From: Halochromatium roseum
GTDB taxonomy: Bacteria > Pseudomonadota > Gammaproteobacteria > Chromatiales > Chromatiaceae
Assembly: GCF_016653315.1 (NCBI RefSeq)
Contig: NZ_NHSH01000040.1
Location: forward strand, 153,203 to 217,202
Length of the DNA: 64,000 nucleotides
Direction: 5' to 3'
Below, piece by piece: positions 1 through 6,734 of the stretch. Position numbers and translations under genes: made by a program. Numbering within the stretch: position 1 is the stretch's first letter; each line of letters starts with the position of its first letter. The notes under the pieces were generated by a model. The model made no database searches, was not told the origin of the DNA, and saw only the letters and a list, made by a program, of their open reading frames with translations.

Positions 1-77
1 CCGACATCGACGATCACGTCGTTGCGCGCGCTCCCGAGACCGGTCAGGTGGCGTTGGATCAGATCGAATTCAGACAT
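1..77 (-). CDS. thiL: Thiamine-monophosphate kinase, N-terminal fragment (runs off window)
   Basis: Only the first 25 codons are inside the window. They begin MSEFDLIQRHLTGLG and continue through SARNDVIVDVG. ThiL proteins typically open with a short EF-x-LI segment followed by a GIGDD-type Mg-ATP loop, and the fragment fits that opening. ThiL phosphorylates thiamine monophosphate to the diphosphate cofactor in the cytoplasm. The call is supported by context: the order ribB-ribH-nusB-thiL is common in gammaproteobacteria and all four genes point the same way here. The gap to nusB is about 137 bp, so it may have its own promoter. Too little sequence is present to check the active site. Confidence 0.72.
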   Translation of the reverse strand, partial: MSEFDLIQRHLTGLGSARNDVIVDV

Positions 78-214
78 CGCGATGACTCTCAACGGGCGCT
101 GCTGTGTTCGGCTTAGTCACTGTTTAGTTACTGTCGATTGTCTGCTGACCGTTGACTGACGGACAGTGGCACTCGAGTCCGGAAGTCGTTTCTGGATGCT
201 GTCTAACTGTGTGT

Positions 215-763
215 CTAGGCGTGTGTCTTGCGGGCAAGCTCGTCGGTGCGGGCCGTGCGCGCGACCCGGTCCAGCACCGCGTTGACGTAGCGATGACCCT
301 GCTCGGCGCCAAAGGCCTTGGCGAGTTCGACCGCCTCATTGATGACCACACGGACTGGCAATTCATGGCTGTACAGCAGCTCATAGGCACCAATGCGCAG
401 GATGCTGCGCTCGACTGGGTCGAGGCTCTGCAGCGAGCGATCGAGGTTGCCACGCAAGGCGTCGTCGATCTCATCGGCCTTCTCCGGGACCCCGCGCAGC
501 AGGTTGCTGAAGAGCTGATGATCGTATGGCCGCGCACTCGGCGGTTGCTTGGCCGGCTTGGCGGTCAACTGACCGTTCTTGCCGCTCGACGCGGCAGCCT
601 GCGTCTCGGCGCGATCTTCAGACATGCCCTCGGCAATCGCCTCCATCCAGGACGGGTCGTCGAAGAAATGGCTGGCGATCTCGGCCGGCGTTTGCCCGCT
701 GACCTGCCATTGATAGAGCGCGAGCACGGCATAGCGACGGGCCTCGCTGCGGCGTCCGGCCAT
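215..763 (-). CDS. nusB: Transcription antitermination factor NusB
   Basis: NusB is a small all-helical RNA-binding protein that works with NusE (S10) on boxA RNA during antitermination of rRNA operons. The protein (182 aa) starts MAGRRSEARRYAVLALYQW, the usual NusB opening, and ends with the family's C-terminal helix region (RSILRIGAYEL, VVINEAVELAK, YVNAVLDRVAR). The ATG at 763 is preferred over an in-frame start 93 bp upstream because it lies one base after the ribH stop and the family starts there. It is longer than the usual 135-145 aa because of a charged, Ala/Gln/Lys-rich insert around residues 47-75. It is the third gene of the ribB-ribH-nusB run and probably co-transcribed. Confidence 0.93.
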   Translation of the reverse strand: MAGRRSEARRYAVLALYQWQVSGQTPAEIASHFFDDPSWMEAIAEGMSEDRAETQAAASSGKNGQLTAKPAKQPPSARPYDHQLFSNLLRGVPEKADEIDDALRGNLDRSLQSLDPVERSILRIGAYELLYSHELPVRVVINEAVELAKAFGAEQGHRYVNAVLDRVARTARTDELARKTHA

Positions 764-764
764 C

Positions 765-1232
765 TCAGGACAGCCCGCGCAAGAGGTCAACCATCTCGAT
801 CGCCGAGAGTGCGGCCTCAGCGCCCTTGTTGCCGGCCTTGGTTCCGGCCCGTTCAATGGCTTGCTCGATGGTATCGACGGTCAGCACGCCAAAGGTCACC
901 GGCAGCCCATGCTTGAGGCTGACCTGCGCCATGCCCTTCACGCACTCGCCGGCGACGTATTCGAAGTGTGGTGTACCGCCGCGGATCACCGCGCCGAGAG
1001 CGATGATGGCGTCGTAGCCGCCCTTGGCCGCGATGCGCTCGATCACGACTGGCATCTCGAAGGCGCCGGGCACCCGCACGATGCTGAGGTCGGCCTCTTC
1101 GGCGCCGTGACGCTTGAGGGTGTCGATGGCGCCCTTCTCCAGGCTCTCGACGATGAAGCTGTTCCAGCGCGACACGACTAGGCAGTATCTCGCGTTGCCG
1201 GCGCGCAGCGCGCCTTCATAGGTCTTGATCAT
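765..1232 (-). CDS. ribH: 6,7-dimethyl-8-ribityllumazine synthase
   Basis: RibH condenses 5-amino-6-ribitylamino-uracil with 3,4-dihydroxy-2-butanone-4-phosphate to lumazine, the penultimate step of riboflavin synthesis. The 155-aa length is typical. Visible family signatures are the substrate loop [21 protein letters not shown] carrying the catalytic region, and [11 protein letters not shown] followed by a KGAEAA segment. The protein normally assembles as a pentamer or 60-mer capsid. It lies downstream of ribBX (61-bp gap filled by four 14-bp repeats) and one base before nusB, consistent with an operon. Its partner riboflavin synthase is not in this operon but at 4374-5030 on the other strand. 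Confidence 0.97.
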   Translation of the reverse strand: MIKTYEGALRAGNARYCLVVSRWNSFIVESLEKGAIDTLKRHGAEEADLSIVRVPGAFEMPVVIERIAAKGGYDAIIALGAVIRGGTPHFEYVAGECVKGMAQVSLKHGLPVTFGVLTVDTIEQAIERAGTKAGNKGAEAALSAIEMVDLLRGLS

Positions 1233-1233
1233 C

Positions 1234-1289
1234 TCGGTATGCCCTAATCGATATGCTCTAATGGATATGCTCTAATCGGTATGCTCTAA
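1234..1289 (-). repeat. Four perfect-phase 14-bp tandem repeats between ribBX and ribH
   Basis: Four head-to-tail 14-bp units fill almost the whole gap between the ribBX stop (1293-1295) and the ribH start (1232). Units are at 1234-1247, 1248-1261, 1262-1275 and 1276-1289. Read on the coding strand each is TTAGAGCATAYCGA-like, with one to three changes among copies. The copy nearest ribH (TTAGGGCATACCGA) brings a GGG close to the ATG and may act as its weak ribosome binding site. Each unit also contains a TTAG stop-like tetramer. A role in spacing or expression is only inferred. Confidence 0.85.
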
Positions 1290-1292
1290 ACG

Positions 1293-2408
1293 CTAGCCAC
1301 CGAGGTATTCAACAACCTCGAGGTCGAATCCGGAAATGCCGTGCATGGCCTTCGGCGCGCTCATGACGCGCATCTTGTGCACACCGACATCGGCAAGAAT
1401 TTGGGCGCCGATCCCATAGGTGCGAAGCTCATTGCGGGTGCTGTGGGTGGATGCTGGCACCGCTGTCTGGTCGCCAGGCTCGGTGATCGCGGCCAGCTTG
1501 GCGAGCACATCTTCGCCCTGATCGCGATTGCGAAGCACCACAATGACGCCCTCGCCGGCATCGGCCATCTGCCGCATTACATCATCGAGCGGCCAGCCAC
1601 AGGCCGGATGCTGGGCGCCGAACAGGTCGCAGACGGTATTTTGCAGATGCACCCGCACCAGGGTTGGTCGTTCGGCATTGATCTCGCCCATCACCAGTGC
1701 CAGGTGTATGTCATTGTCGATGGTGTCGCGATAGGCGGTGACCTTGAAGGTTCCGACCGCAGTGGGCAGGCTGCCCTGAGCCTCGCGGATGACGGCCTTC
1801 TCATTCGCAACCCGGTAGTGGATGAGGTCGGCGATGGTGCCAATCTTCAGCCCATGCGTCTCGGCGAATGTCTCGAGGTCAGGCCGGCGTGCCATGGTGC
1901 CGTCTTCGTTCAAGATCTCGACGATGACGGCGGCTGGCTCGAAGCCGGCGAGCCGGGCCAGGTCACAGCCGGCCTCGGTATGCCCGGCGCGGACCAAGAC
2001 ACCGCCTGGCTGCGCCATGAGTGGGAAGACATGGCCGGGCTGGACCAGATCGCTCGGCTTGGCGTCGGCGGCAACCGCGGCCGCAACCGTGCGGGCGCGA
2101 TCTGCAGCCGAGATGCCTGTGGTCACCCCGCGTGCAGCCTCGACTGAGACAGTAAATGCCGTCGAATGCGCGGCGGTATTGGCATTGACCATGAGCGGCA
2201 GCCGCAGCCGTTCGCAGCGCGCTTTGGTCAAGGTCAGGCAGATCAGGCCGCGGCCATACTTGGCCATGAAGTTGATCGCTTCCGGCGTCACGCTATCGGC
2301 AGCAAGCAGCAGATCGCCTTCGTTTTCGCGATCTTCGTCATCCATCATGACGACCATGCGCCCAGCACGGAGTTCGTCGATGATCTCTTCGGTCGAATTC
2401 AGGGTCAT
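1293..2408 (-). CDS. ribB: 3,4-dihydroxy-2-butanone-4-phosphate synthase with degenerate RibA-like domain (RibBX type)
   Basis: The N-terminal ~205 residues are a complete RibB domain: DDEDRENEGDL metal/substrate loop, GRGLICL, HSTAFTVSVEA and the GHVFPLMAQPGG and HTEAGCDLA segments. RibB converts ribulose-5-phosphate to dihydroxybutanone phosphate plus formate. The C-terminal ~165 residues align with GTP cyclohydrolase II (RibA), but the three zinc cysteines of active RibA (a CLTGD-type loop and RCDCG) are not retained: here the region reads VRVHLQNTVCDLFGAQHPACG. That matches the RibBX hybrids known in proteobacteria, whose second domain lacks cyclohydrolase activity. A true ribA should therefore lie elsewhere. 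Length is 371 aa. It is transcribed divergently from lipA (150-bp gap, no FMN riboswitch recognised). Confidence 0.93.
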   Translation of the reverse strand: MTLNSTEEIIDELRAGRMVVMMDDEDRENEGDLLLAADSVTPEAINFMAKYGRGLICLTLTKARCERLRLPLMVNANTAAHSTAFTVSVEAARGVTTGISAADRARTVAAAVAADAKPSDLVQPGHVFPLMAQPGGVLVRAGHTEAGCDLARLAGFEPAAVIVEILNEDGTMARRPDLETFAETHGLKIGTIADLIHYRVANEKAVIREAQGSLPTAVGTFKVTAYRDTIDNDIHLALVMGEINAERPTLVRVHLQNTVCDLFGAQHPACGWPLDDVMRQMADAGEGVIVVLRNRDQGEDVLAKLAAITEPGDQTAVPASTHSTRNELRTYGIGAQILADVGVHKMRVMSAPKAMHGISGFDLEVVEYLGG

Positions 2409-2558
2409 GGCACGGAAACGTCAGGGCGGGCGGCGCGAGGTCAAGCCGACTAGCATAACGCAGCGCCTGCTAAGCGTCACTCGGTGGCTGCTGCCGTGTC
2501 TGGTTCGGCCAATGTTAGACTGGACAGAATCGCTCCGCTGTCGAAGAGTTTCTCGTTA

Positions 2559-3554
2559 ATGCCAAACCCACTGGTAAACATCCCGAATAGCCTCACTGCT
2601 CCGTCTCGGTTGAGCCCGGATACGCATCAGCGCGGTCAAGACAAGGTCTCGCGCATCCCCGTCAAGGTCGAGAGGCTGAGCGAGATCCCGCGCAAGCCGG
2701 CCTGGATTCGCGCCAAGGCGCCGGTTGGACCGGGCGTCGCGCGGATCAAACGGCTGCTGCGTGAGAATAAGCTCGCGACGGTCTGTGAAGAGGCACAATG
2801 TCCGAACCTGGGCGAGTGCTTCAACCATGGCACCGCGACCTTCATGATCCTTGGCGATGTCTGTACTCGGCGCTGTCCGTTCTGTGATGTTGCCCACGGT
2901 CGGCCGCAGCCGATCGACGCGGCGGAGCCCGAACTGCTGGCGGAGTCCATCGAACGCATGGGGCTTGGGTATGTTGTGATCACCTCGGTTGATCGGGACG
3001 ATCTACGTGATGGTGGTGCCGGGCACTTCGCGGCCTGCCTGAAGGCGGTGCGCGCGCGCTGCCCCGCGACCAAGCTCGAGGTCTTGGTGCCGGATTTCCG
3101 CGGCCGCGAGGAGCAGGCGCTGGCCGCGTTTGCGGGTGCGGCGACGCCCGATGTGTTCAATCATAATCTGGAAACCGTCCCGGCGCTCTATCGTGAGGCG
3201 CGGCCTGGGGCTGACTATGTCGGCTCGCTGCGGCTGCTGGAGCGCTTTAAGGCGCTGCACCCACGCGTGCCGACCAAGTCCGGGCTGATGCTCGGCCTCG
3301 GCGAGACCTCGGAGCAGGTGCTGGCAGTGATGGCCGATCTGCGCGCACACGGCTGCGACATGCTCACACTGGGCCAGTATCTGCAGCCGAGCCGAGAGCA
3401 TCTGCCGGTGCGTCGCTACTGGGCGCCGGCCGAGTTCGAGGCGCTGCGTGAGGCCGGTGAGCGAATGGGGTTCAGCAACGTCGCGAGTGGTCCGATGGTG
3501 CGCTCTTCCTATCATGCGGATCAGCAGGCGATTGGTGCGATCGGCCAACCATGA
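2559..3554 (+). CDS. lipA: Lipoyl synthase
   Basis: LipA is a radical SAM enzyme that inserts two sulfurs into octanoyl groups on E2 and GcvH proteins. Both iron-sulfur clusters are visible: the auxiliary cluster motif [12 protein letters not shown] and the radical-SAM motif [10 protein letters not shown]. The conserved [31 protein letters not shown] and GLMLGLGE blocks follow in order, with the C-terminal SSYHAD and its conserved RSS. The ATG at 2559 gives 331 aa and is chosen over an ORF extension 75 bp upstream because the extension has no family counterpart and overlaps the likely promoter. It stands alone here; lipB is not adjacent. Confidence 0.96.
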   Translation: MPNPLVNIPNSLTAPSRLSPDTHQRGQDKVSRIPVKVERLSEIPRKPAWIRAKAPVGPGVARIKRLLRENKLATVCEEAQCPNLGECFNHGTATFMILGDVCTRRCPFCDVAHGRPQPIDAAEPELLAESIERMGLGYVVITSVDRDDLRDGGAGHFAACLKAVRARCPATKLEVLVPDFRGREEQALAAFAGAATPDVFNHNLETVPALYREARPGADYVGSLRLLERFKALHPRVPTKSGLMLGLGETSEQVLAVMADLRAHGCDMLTLGQYLQPSREHLPVRRYWAPAEFEALREAGERMGFSNVASGPMVRSSYHADQQAIGAIGQP

Positions 3555-3612
3555 TCGACCAAGCCATGATCGGGTGGTGCTTGCATCGACGAGGTAGCGG
3601 TTGTCGACGTTG

Positions 3613-3981
3613 ATGTTGTTTCAGCTGGCGCTTGCATTCCTGCTGTTCATGGTGCTTGTCGGCTCCATACACGGCCTCAACCGTGTCGCCTTCGATCGCT
3701 ATGGCTATGAGCCCTTCGCCCCGCCGAATGCCGCGTTGATGTGCATCCCGAGCTTGCTGTTGCTGTCGGTTGTGTCCGCGCTGCCCTCGCTTGCGGCACT
3801 CGGAGCGCCTGACCCCGTGGTGGTCGTCAAGCTGCTCATCTGGGCGCTGTTTCTCGTCTCGATGTTTGTCTTGCTGAGCTGGCGGACAAACCGGTGGATC
3901 GCCGGGATTGCGTCACTGATCCTCGCCGTGGCGGCTCCGATCGTGCTGTTGACGGTCCTGTTTCAGCGTTTGTCGCGCTGA
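3613..3981 (+). CDS. Small integral membrane protein, unknown function
   Basis: A 122-aa protein with four hydrophobic stretches: residues ~1-22 (LFQLALAFLLFMVLVGSI), ~38-60, ~68-88 and ~95-115. The loops are short and the C-terminus is basic (QRLSR). An in-frame TTG 12 bp upstream (3601) is an alternative start; the ATG at 3613 is preferred as the stronger codon. It follows lipA on the same strand by ~58 bp and could be co-transcribed. I recognise no family and no functional motif. The codon and base composition match the neighbours, so it is probably a real gene. Confidence 0.6.
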   Translation: MLFQLALAFLLFMVLVGSIHGLNRVAFDRYGYEPFAPPNAALMCIPSLLLLSVVSALPSLAALGAPDPVVVVKLLIWALFLVSMFVLLSWRTNRWIAGIASLILAVAAPIVLLTVLFQRLSR

Positions 3982-4373
3982 ACATGCATCGATCAAAGGC
4001 AATGTCGAGCCCGAGTGTTAGGGAGTTGCCCACAAGTCGCGGCGCGGCTTGGCCAGTCGGGAACGCCACTGGCGAGCCTCAGCTCCGGATCAGTTGGACC
4101 TCAATAAGTTATTGTTCGAAAAGCGTAAATTTTTGGCGGTTAAGGTTTGACCGCTTTAACTCAAGCGTCAAGAAGTCATGCACTTAGCAAGGGTTTCGAC
4201 AATGTATCCACCGACTTATCCACAGGTTCTGTGGATCACTGCCGAAATGCAAGTCGCGGTAATGGCTTGCATCTGTTTGTGGAATCGGCGGCGAGCTTTG
4301 TGGCCCAAATTTGAGACGCTCGCCAGCGCGATCGTTGCCCCAGTCGCAGCGCTCGAGCAGTCTGGAGGTGGCG
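3982..4373. other. 392-bp intergenic region, AT-rich core with DnaA-box-like sites
   Basis: No convincing gene lies here; the short ORFs in it lack ribosome binding sites and family features. The stretch from about 4095 to 4180 is clearly more AT-rich than the surroundings and is followed by a cluster of DnaA-box-like nonamers (see 4216-4238). The last ~15 bases (TCTGGAGGTGGCG) contain a strong Shine-Dalgarno sequence for ribE. No FMN riboswitch could be recognised. Confidence 0.5.
4216..4238. promoter_or_regulatory. Inverted pair of DnaA-box-like sequences
   Basis: TTATCCACA at 4216-4224 is a perfect match to the consensus DnaA box. It is followed five bases later by TGTGGATCA at 4230-4238, an 8/9 match in the opposite orientation, and preceded by a weaker TATCCACC (4205-4212). 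An AT-rich stretch lies immediately upstream. This could be a DnaA-binding regulatory or titration site; origin function is not claimed because dnaA, dnaN, gidA or parAB are not in view. Confidence 0.4.
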
Positions 4374-5030
4374 ATGTTCACTGGCATCATTGAGGCGATC
4401 GGTCGGGTCGAGGCACTCGAGGATCGCGGCGGCGATCAGCGTATTCGGATCGACGCCGGTGCGCTCGACCTGAGTCAGGTCTCGTTGGGCGATAGCATTG
4501 CCGTCAACGGCGTCTGCTTGACTACGGTCGAGCTGACGGCACGCGGATTTGCGGCGGATGTCTCGCGCGAGAGCTTGTCGCTGACCACGCTGGGCAAGCT
4601 CAGCGCTGGGGCTCGGGTCAATCTGGAGCAGGCATTGCGACTGTCGACGCCGCTCGGCGGCCATCTGGTGAGCGGCCATGTCGATGGCGTTGGTACCTTG
4701 CTCGAGGTCCGCGAGGATGCCCGCTCTTGGCGTCTACAGATTCACGCGCCCGGAGAGCTGGCGCGCTATATCGCCGTCAAGGGCTCGATCTGCATCGACG
4801 GCACCAGCCTGACCATCAACAAGGTCAAGGGCGCCGTTTTCGAGCTGAATATCGTCCCTCACACCCTCAGCGCGACCATCATTGGCGATTATCGCGTCGG
4901 CACCCAGGTGAACCTTGAGGTCGATCTGATCGCGCGTTACCTGGAGCGCTTGTTGCTCGGTGAGCAAGCGGCTGAGCACAGCGGCGCTGGGCTGACCGAG
5001 GAGTTTCTGCGCCGCCATGGGTTCGCTTGA
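4374..5030 (+). CDS. ribE: Riboflavin synthase alpha chain
   Basis: RibE dismutates two 6,7-dimethyl-8-ribityllumazine molecules into riboflavin and a pyrimidine recycled by RibH. The 218-aa protein begins MFTGIIEAIGRVEAL and contains two lumazine-binding repeats, residues ~1-97 and ~98-195. The first has the catalytic-region AVNGVCLTTVEL and the second IDGTSLTINKV; LVSGHVDGVG links them and NIVPHTLS is family-typical. The ATG at 4374 is preceded by GGAGG with correct spacing. The gene is convergent with mrfB and separated from the other rib genes by lipA and a membrane protein gene, unlike the usual ribD-ribE-ribBA-ribH order. Confidence 0.97.
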   Translation: MFTGIIEAIGRVEALEDRGGDQRIRIDAGALDLSQVSLGDSIAVNGVCLTTVELTARGFAADVSRESLSLTTLGKLSAGARVNLEQALRLSTPLGGHLVSGHVDGVGTLLEVREDARSWRLQIHAPGELARYIAVKGSICIDGTSLTINKVKGAVFELNIVPHTLSATIIGDYRVGTQVNLEVDLIARYLERLLLGEQAAEHSGAGLTEEFLRRHGFA

Positions 5031-5193
5031 GGTCGAGATGCTGGCGAGCCGCTCGAATTTGCCCACGTCGTTGCTGTGAGCGCGGGGCAGGTGGAGGTTG
5101 GACTGGGGCGAGCGCTCGGATTCGTGCTGGCGCAATGAAGGTGGCGGAAGCTGAGTACAGGTGTGCAGCTGGTGTTTTGCGGACTGTGCGAGG

Positions 5194-6594
5194 TCAGTCT
5201 GTAGAAGAGGTGGCTGCAGGTCTTGGGGGCGCGCCAAGAAGCCGCTCAAGGCGCCGTTGCAGTCGCGTGCAACGACGCAGATGCTCGGGCGTCATCGGCA
5301 GTTGCCGGGCATAGCGAAGAGCCAGGGTGAGATTGCCACAGACGTGTTCCTGGTATTTCGCCAGCTCAACTAGGGCGTTGATCACGCCTTCGGCAGCGAG
5401 CCGCTCCCAGATGCCGACGGCCTCGTTCCAGGCACCGCGTCGCCGCTTCAGTCGCGCGAGCGCCAAGGCTGCTGCGGGCTCAAGATCGCGCGAGGCGGCG
5501 TCCAATAACCGCTCTGCCTCTAGCGCTTGACCGCTGCGCTCGAGTTGCCGCGCCAGTGCCGAGAGATCGGCCCCATAGGCCAGCGGCTCGCGTTGGACCT
5601 GGCTCAGCGCTGGCAGCAAGGCCGCTAACGACAGCAGATCGAGCCGGTTGTGGCGCAGCACCGCCCCGAGCCGCGCCGGGTTGCCCTCGCGCAGCCAGTC
5701 CAGCCAGGCGGCCGGTGCTTCGGCGCCGGGCAGGTCGTCGGCGCGCTCGAAGCCAAGCAGACGTTGCTCGCAGCTCGCCAGGCGGCAGTTGGGCCAGCGC
5801 GTCGCGAAGGCACGTCGGATTGGATACAGCAGGTCGAGATGCGGAATGGACTCCGGCAGACCGGGGAGGCCATTCAGGCGTAGCCGGGTCTCGAGCAGCG
5901 GGAGGTCAAAAGTCTTGCCGTTGTAGCTGATCAGTGGATTGGCCGCGGCAAGCTCCGGCTGAATGCAGGCCATCATGGCTGGCTCGGCATCCAGCTCGAG
6001 CAGCAGATACTGGCGCAGCCGGATCTCGCTGCCCTGAATGCGCCCGATGCCGACGACGAAGGCCCAGGTCCCGGTGCCCCCGGCGAGGCCGCTGGTCTCG
6101 GTGTCGATGAAGGTCCATCCGTCCGGCGCTGGAAGCGCCAGGCGGGTGAGGTTGGTCTCTGCCAAGTGGCACTCTAGCCCGTGCGCGGGTTGAAAGCGCC
6201 CATGGCGTTGAGTCAAGGGCTGGTGGCGCTCCAGCTGCAGCAGGCCCGGCGCGATGATCTCGGCACCGAGGCTTTCGGCCAGTGCCTCTGCCGTTGGCCG
6301 TTCGTAGACGCGCTTGGGACCAGTAGTGGAGAGACGGCGGATGCGCTCGGCGAGGCTCAGTGGCCTTGCTTTGGCGGCGGTCGCGTCAGGCCCAAGCAGT
6401 TCGGTTTCAGCAGCTTTATCGACGGGCTGGCCAGGATCGCGGCTGTGTTGATCCTGCGGGTCTCGGTCCGGCTCTTGGCTTCGGGCGTCAGGCGAGATCT
6501 CGGCCAGACCGGATCGCGCCGACGGTTGCGGAGCTAGAGGCTGTGTGCCGGTACTCGCGCGCAATCGACGCAAGCGTTCTCGTAGGCTCGACAT
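5194..6594 (-). CDS. mrfB: RNase H-like 3'-5' exonuclease MrfB/YprB family
   Basis: The 466-aa protein has a low-complexity, Arg/Glu/Pro-rich N-terminus (~1-80) and a central ribonuclease-H-like exonuclease domain (~150-330). The DEDD-type catalytic start is visible as WTFIDTETSGLAGGTGT, followed by a conserved LISYNGKTFDLPLL block and the late HNRLDLLSL acidic motif. A TPR-like helical C-terminus (~350-460) follows. In Bacillus subtilis YprB (MrfB) and the helicase YprA (MrfA) form a repair pathway for mitomycin-C adducts independent of UvrABC; the exonuclease acts with the helicase. The mrfA gene lies next upstream on the same strand, 140 bp away, supporting the same partnership. The ATG at 6594 is the family start (SSLRERLRRLR). 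Confidence 0.85.
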   Translation of the reverse strand: MSSLRERLRRLRASTGTQPLAPQPSARSGLAEISPDARSQEPDRDPQDQHSRDPGQPVDKAAETELLGPDATAAKARPLSLAERIRRLSTTGPKRVYERPTAEALAESLGAEIIAPGLLQLERHQPLTQRHGRFQPAHGLECHLAETNLTRLALPAPDGWTFIDTETSGLAGGTGTWAFVVGIGRIQGSEIRLRQYLLLELDAEPAMMACIQPELAAANPLISYNGKTFDLPLLETRLRLNGLPGLPESIPHLDLLYPIRRAFATRWPNCRLASCEQRLLGFERADDLPGAEAPAAWLDWLREGNPARLGAVLRHNRLDLLSLAALLPALSQVQREPLAYGADLSALARQLERSGQALEAERLLDAASRDLEPAAALALARLKRRRGAWNEAVGIWERLAAEGVINALVELAKYQEHVCGNLTLALRYARQLPMTPEHLRRCTRLQRRLERLLGAPPRPAATSSTD

Positions 6595-6734
6595 GAGGAA
6601 ATCCTAATCGATCACCATAGTTGCTGGCTGACAGAGATGGGGGGCGCTGGTGAATCGGTTGTGGCCAGTCCATGTGGCGCATCGGACGCCGCCCCGTAAA
6701 CGACTCGGCCGGTTTCGGTTGGTCTCAGGCACGA

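Noticed and set aside
152..916. 254-codon + strand ORF over nusB/ribH
   Set aside because: Overlaps two clear genes on the opposite strand and has no ribosome binding site or homology.
1234..1289. CRISPR array
   Set aside because: Units are 14 bp with no spacers and no cas genes nearby; it is a simple tandem repeat.
2409..2558. FMN riboswitch upstream of ribB
   Set aside because: The conserved RFN-element core was not found on either strand in the ribB-lipA gap or upstream of ribE.
3982..4373. Chromosomal origin of replication
   Set aside because: Only one perfect DnaA box and one near match; dnaA, dnaN, gidA and par genes are absent, so only a regulatory-site call is kept.
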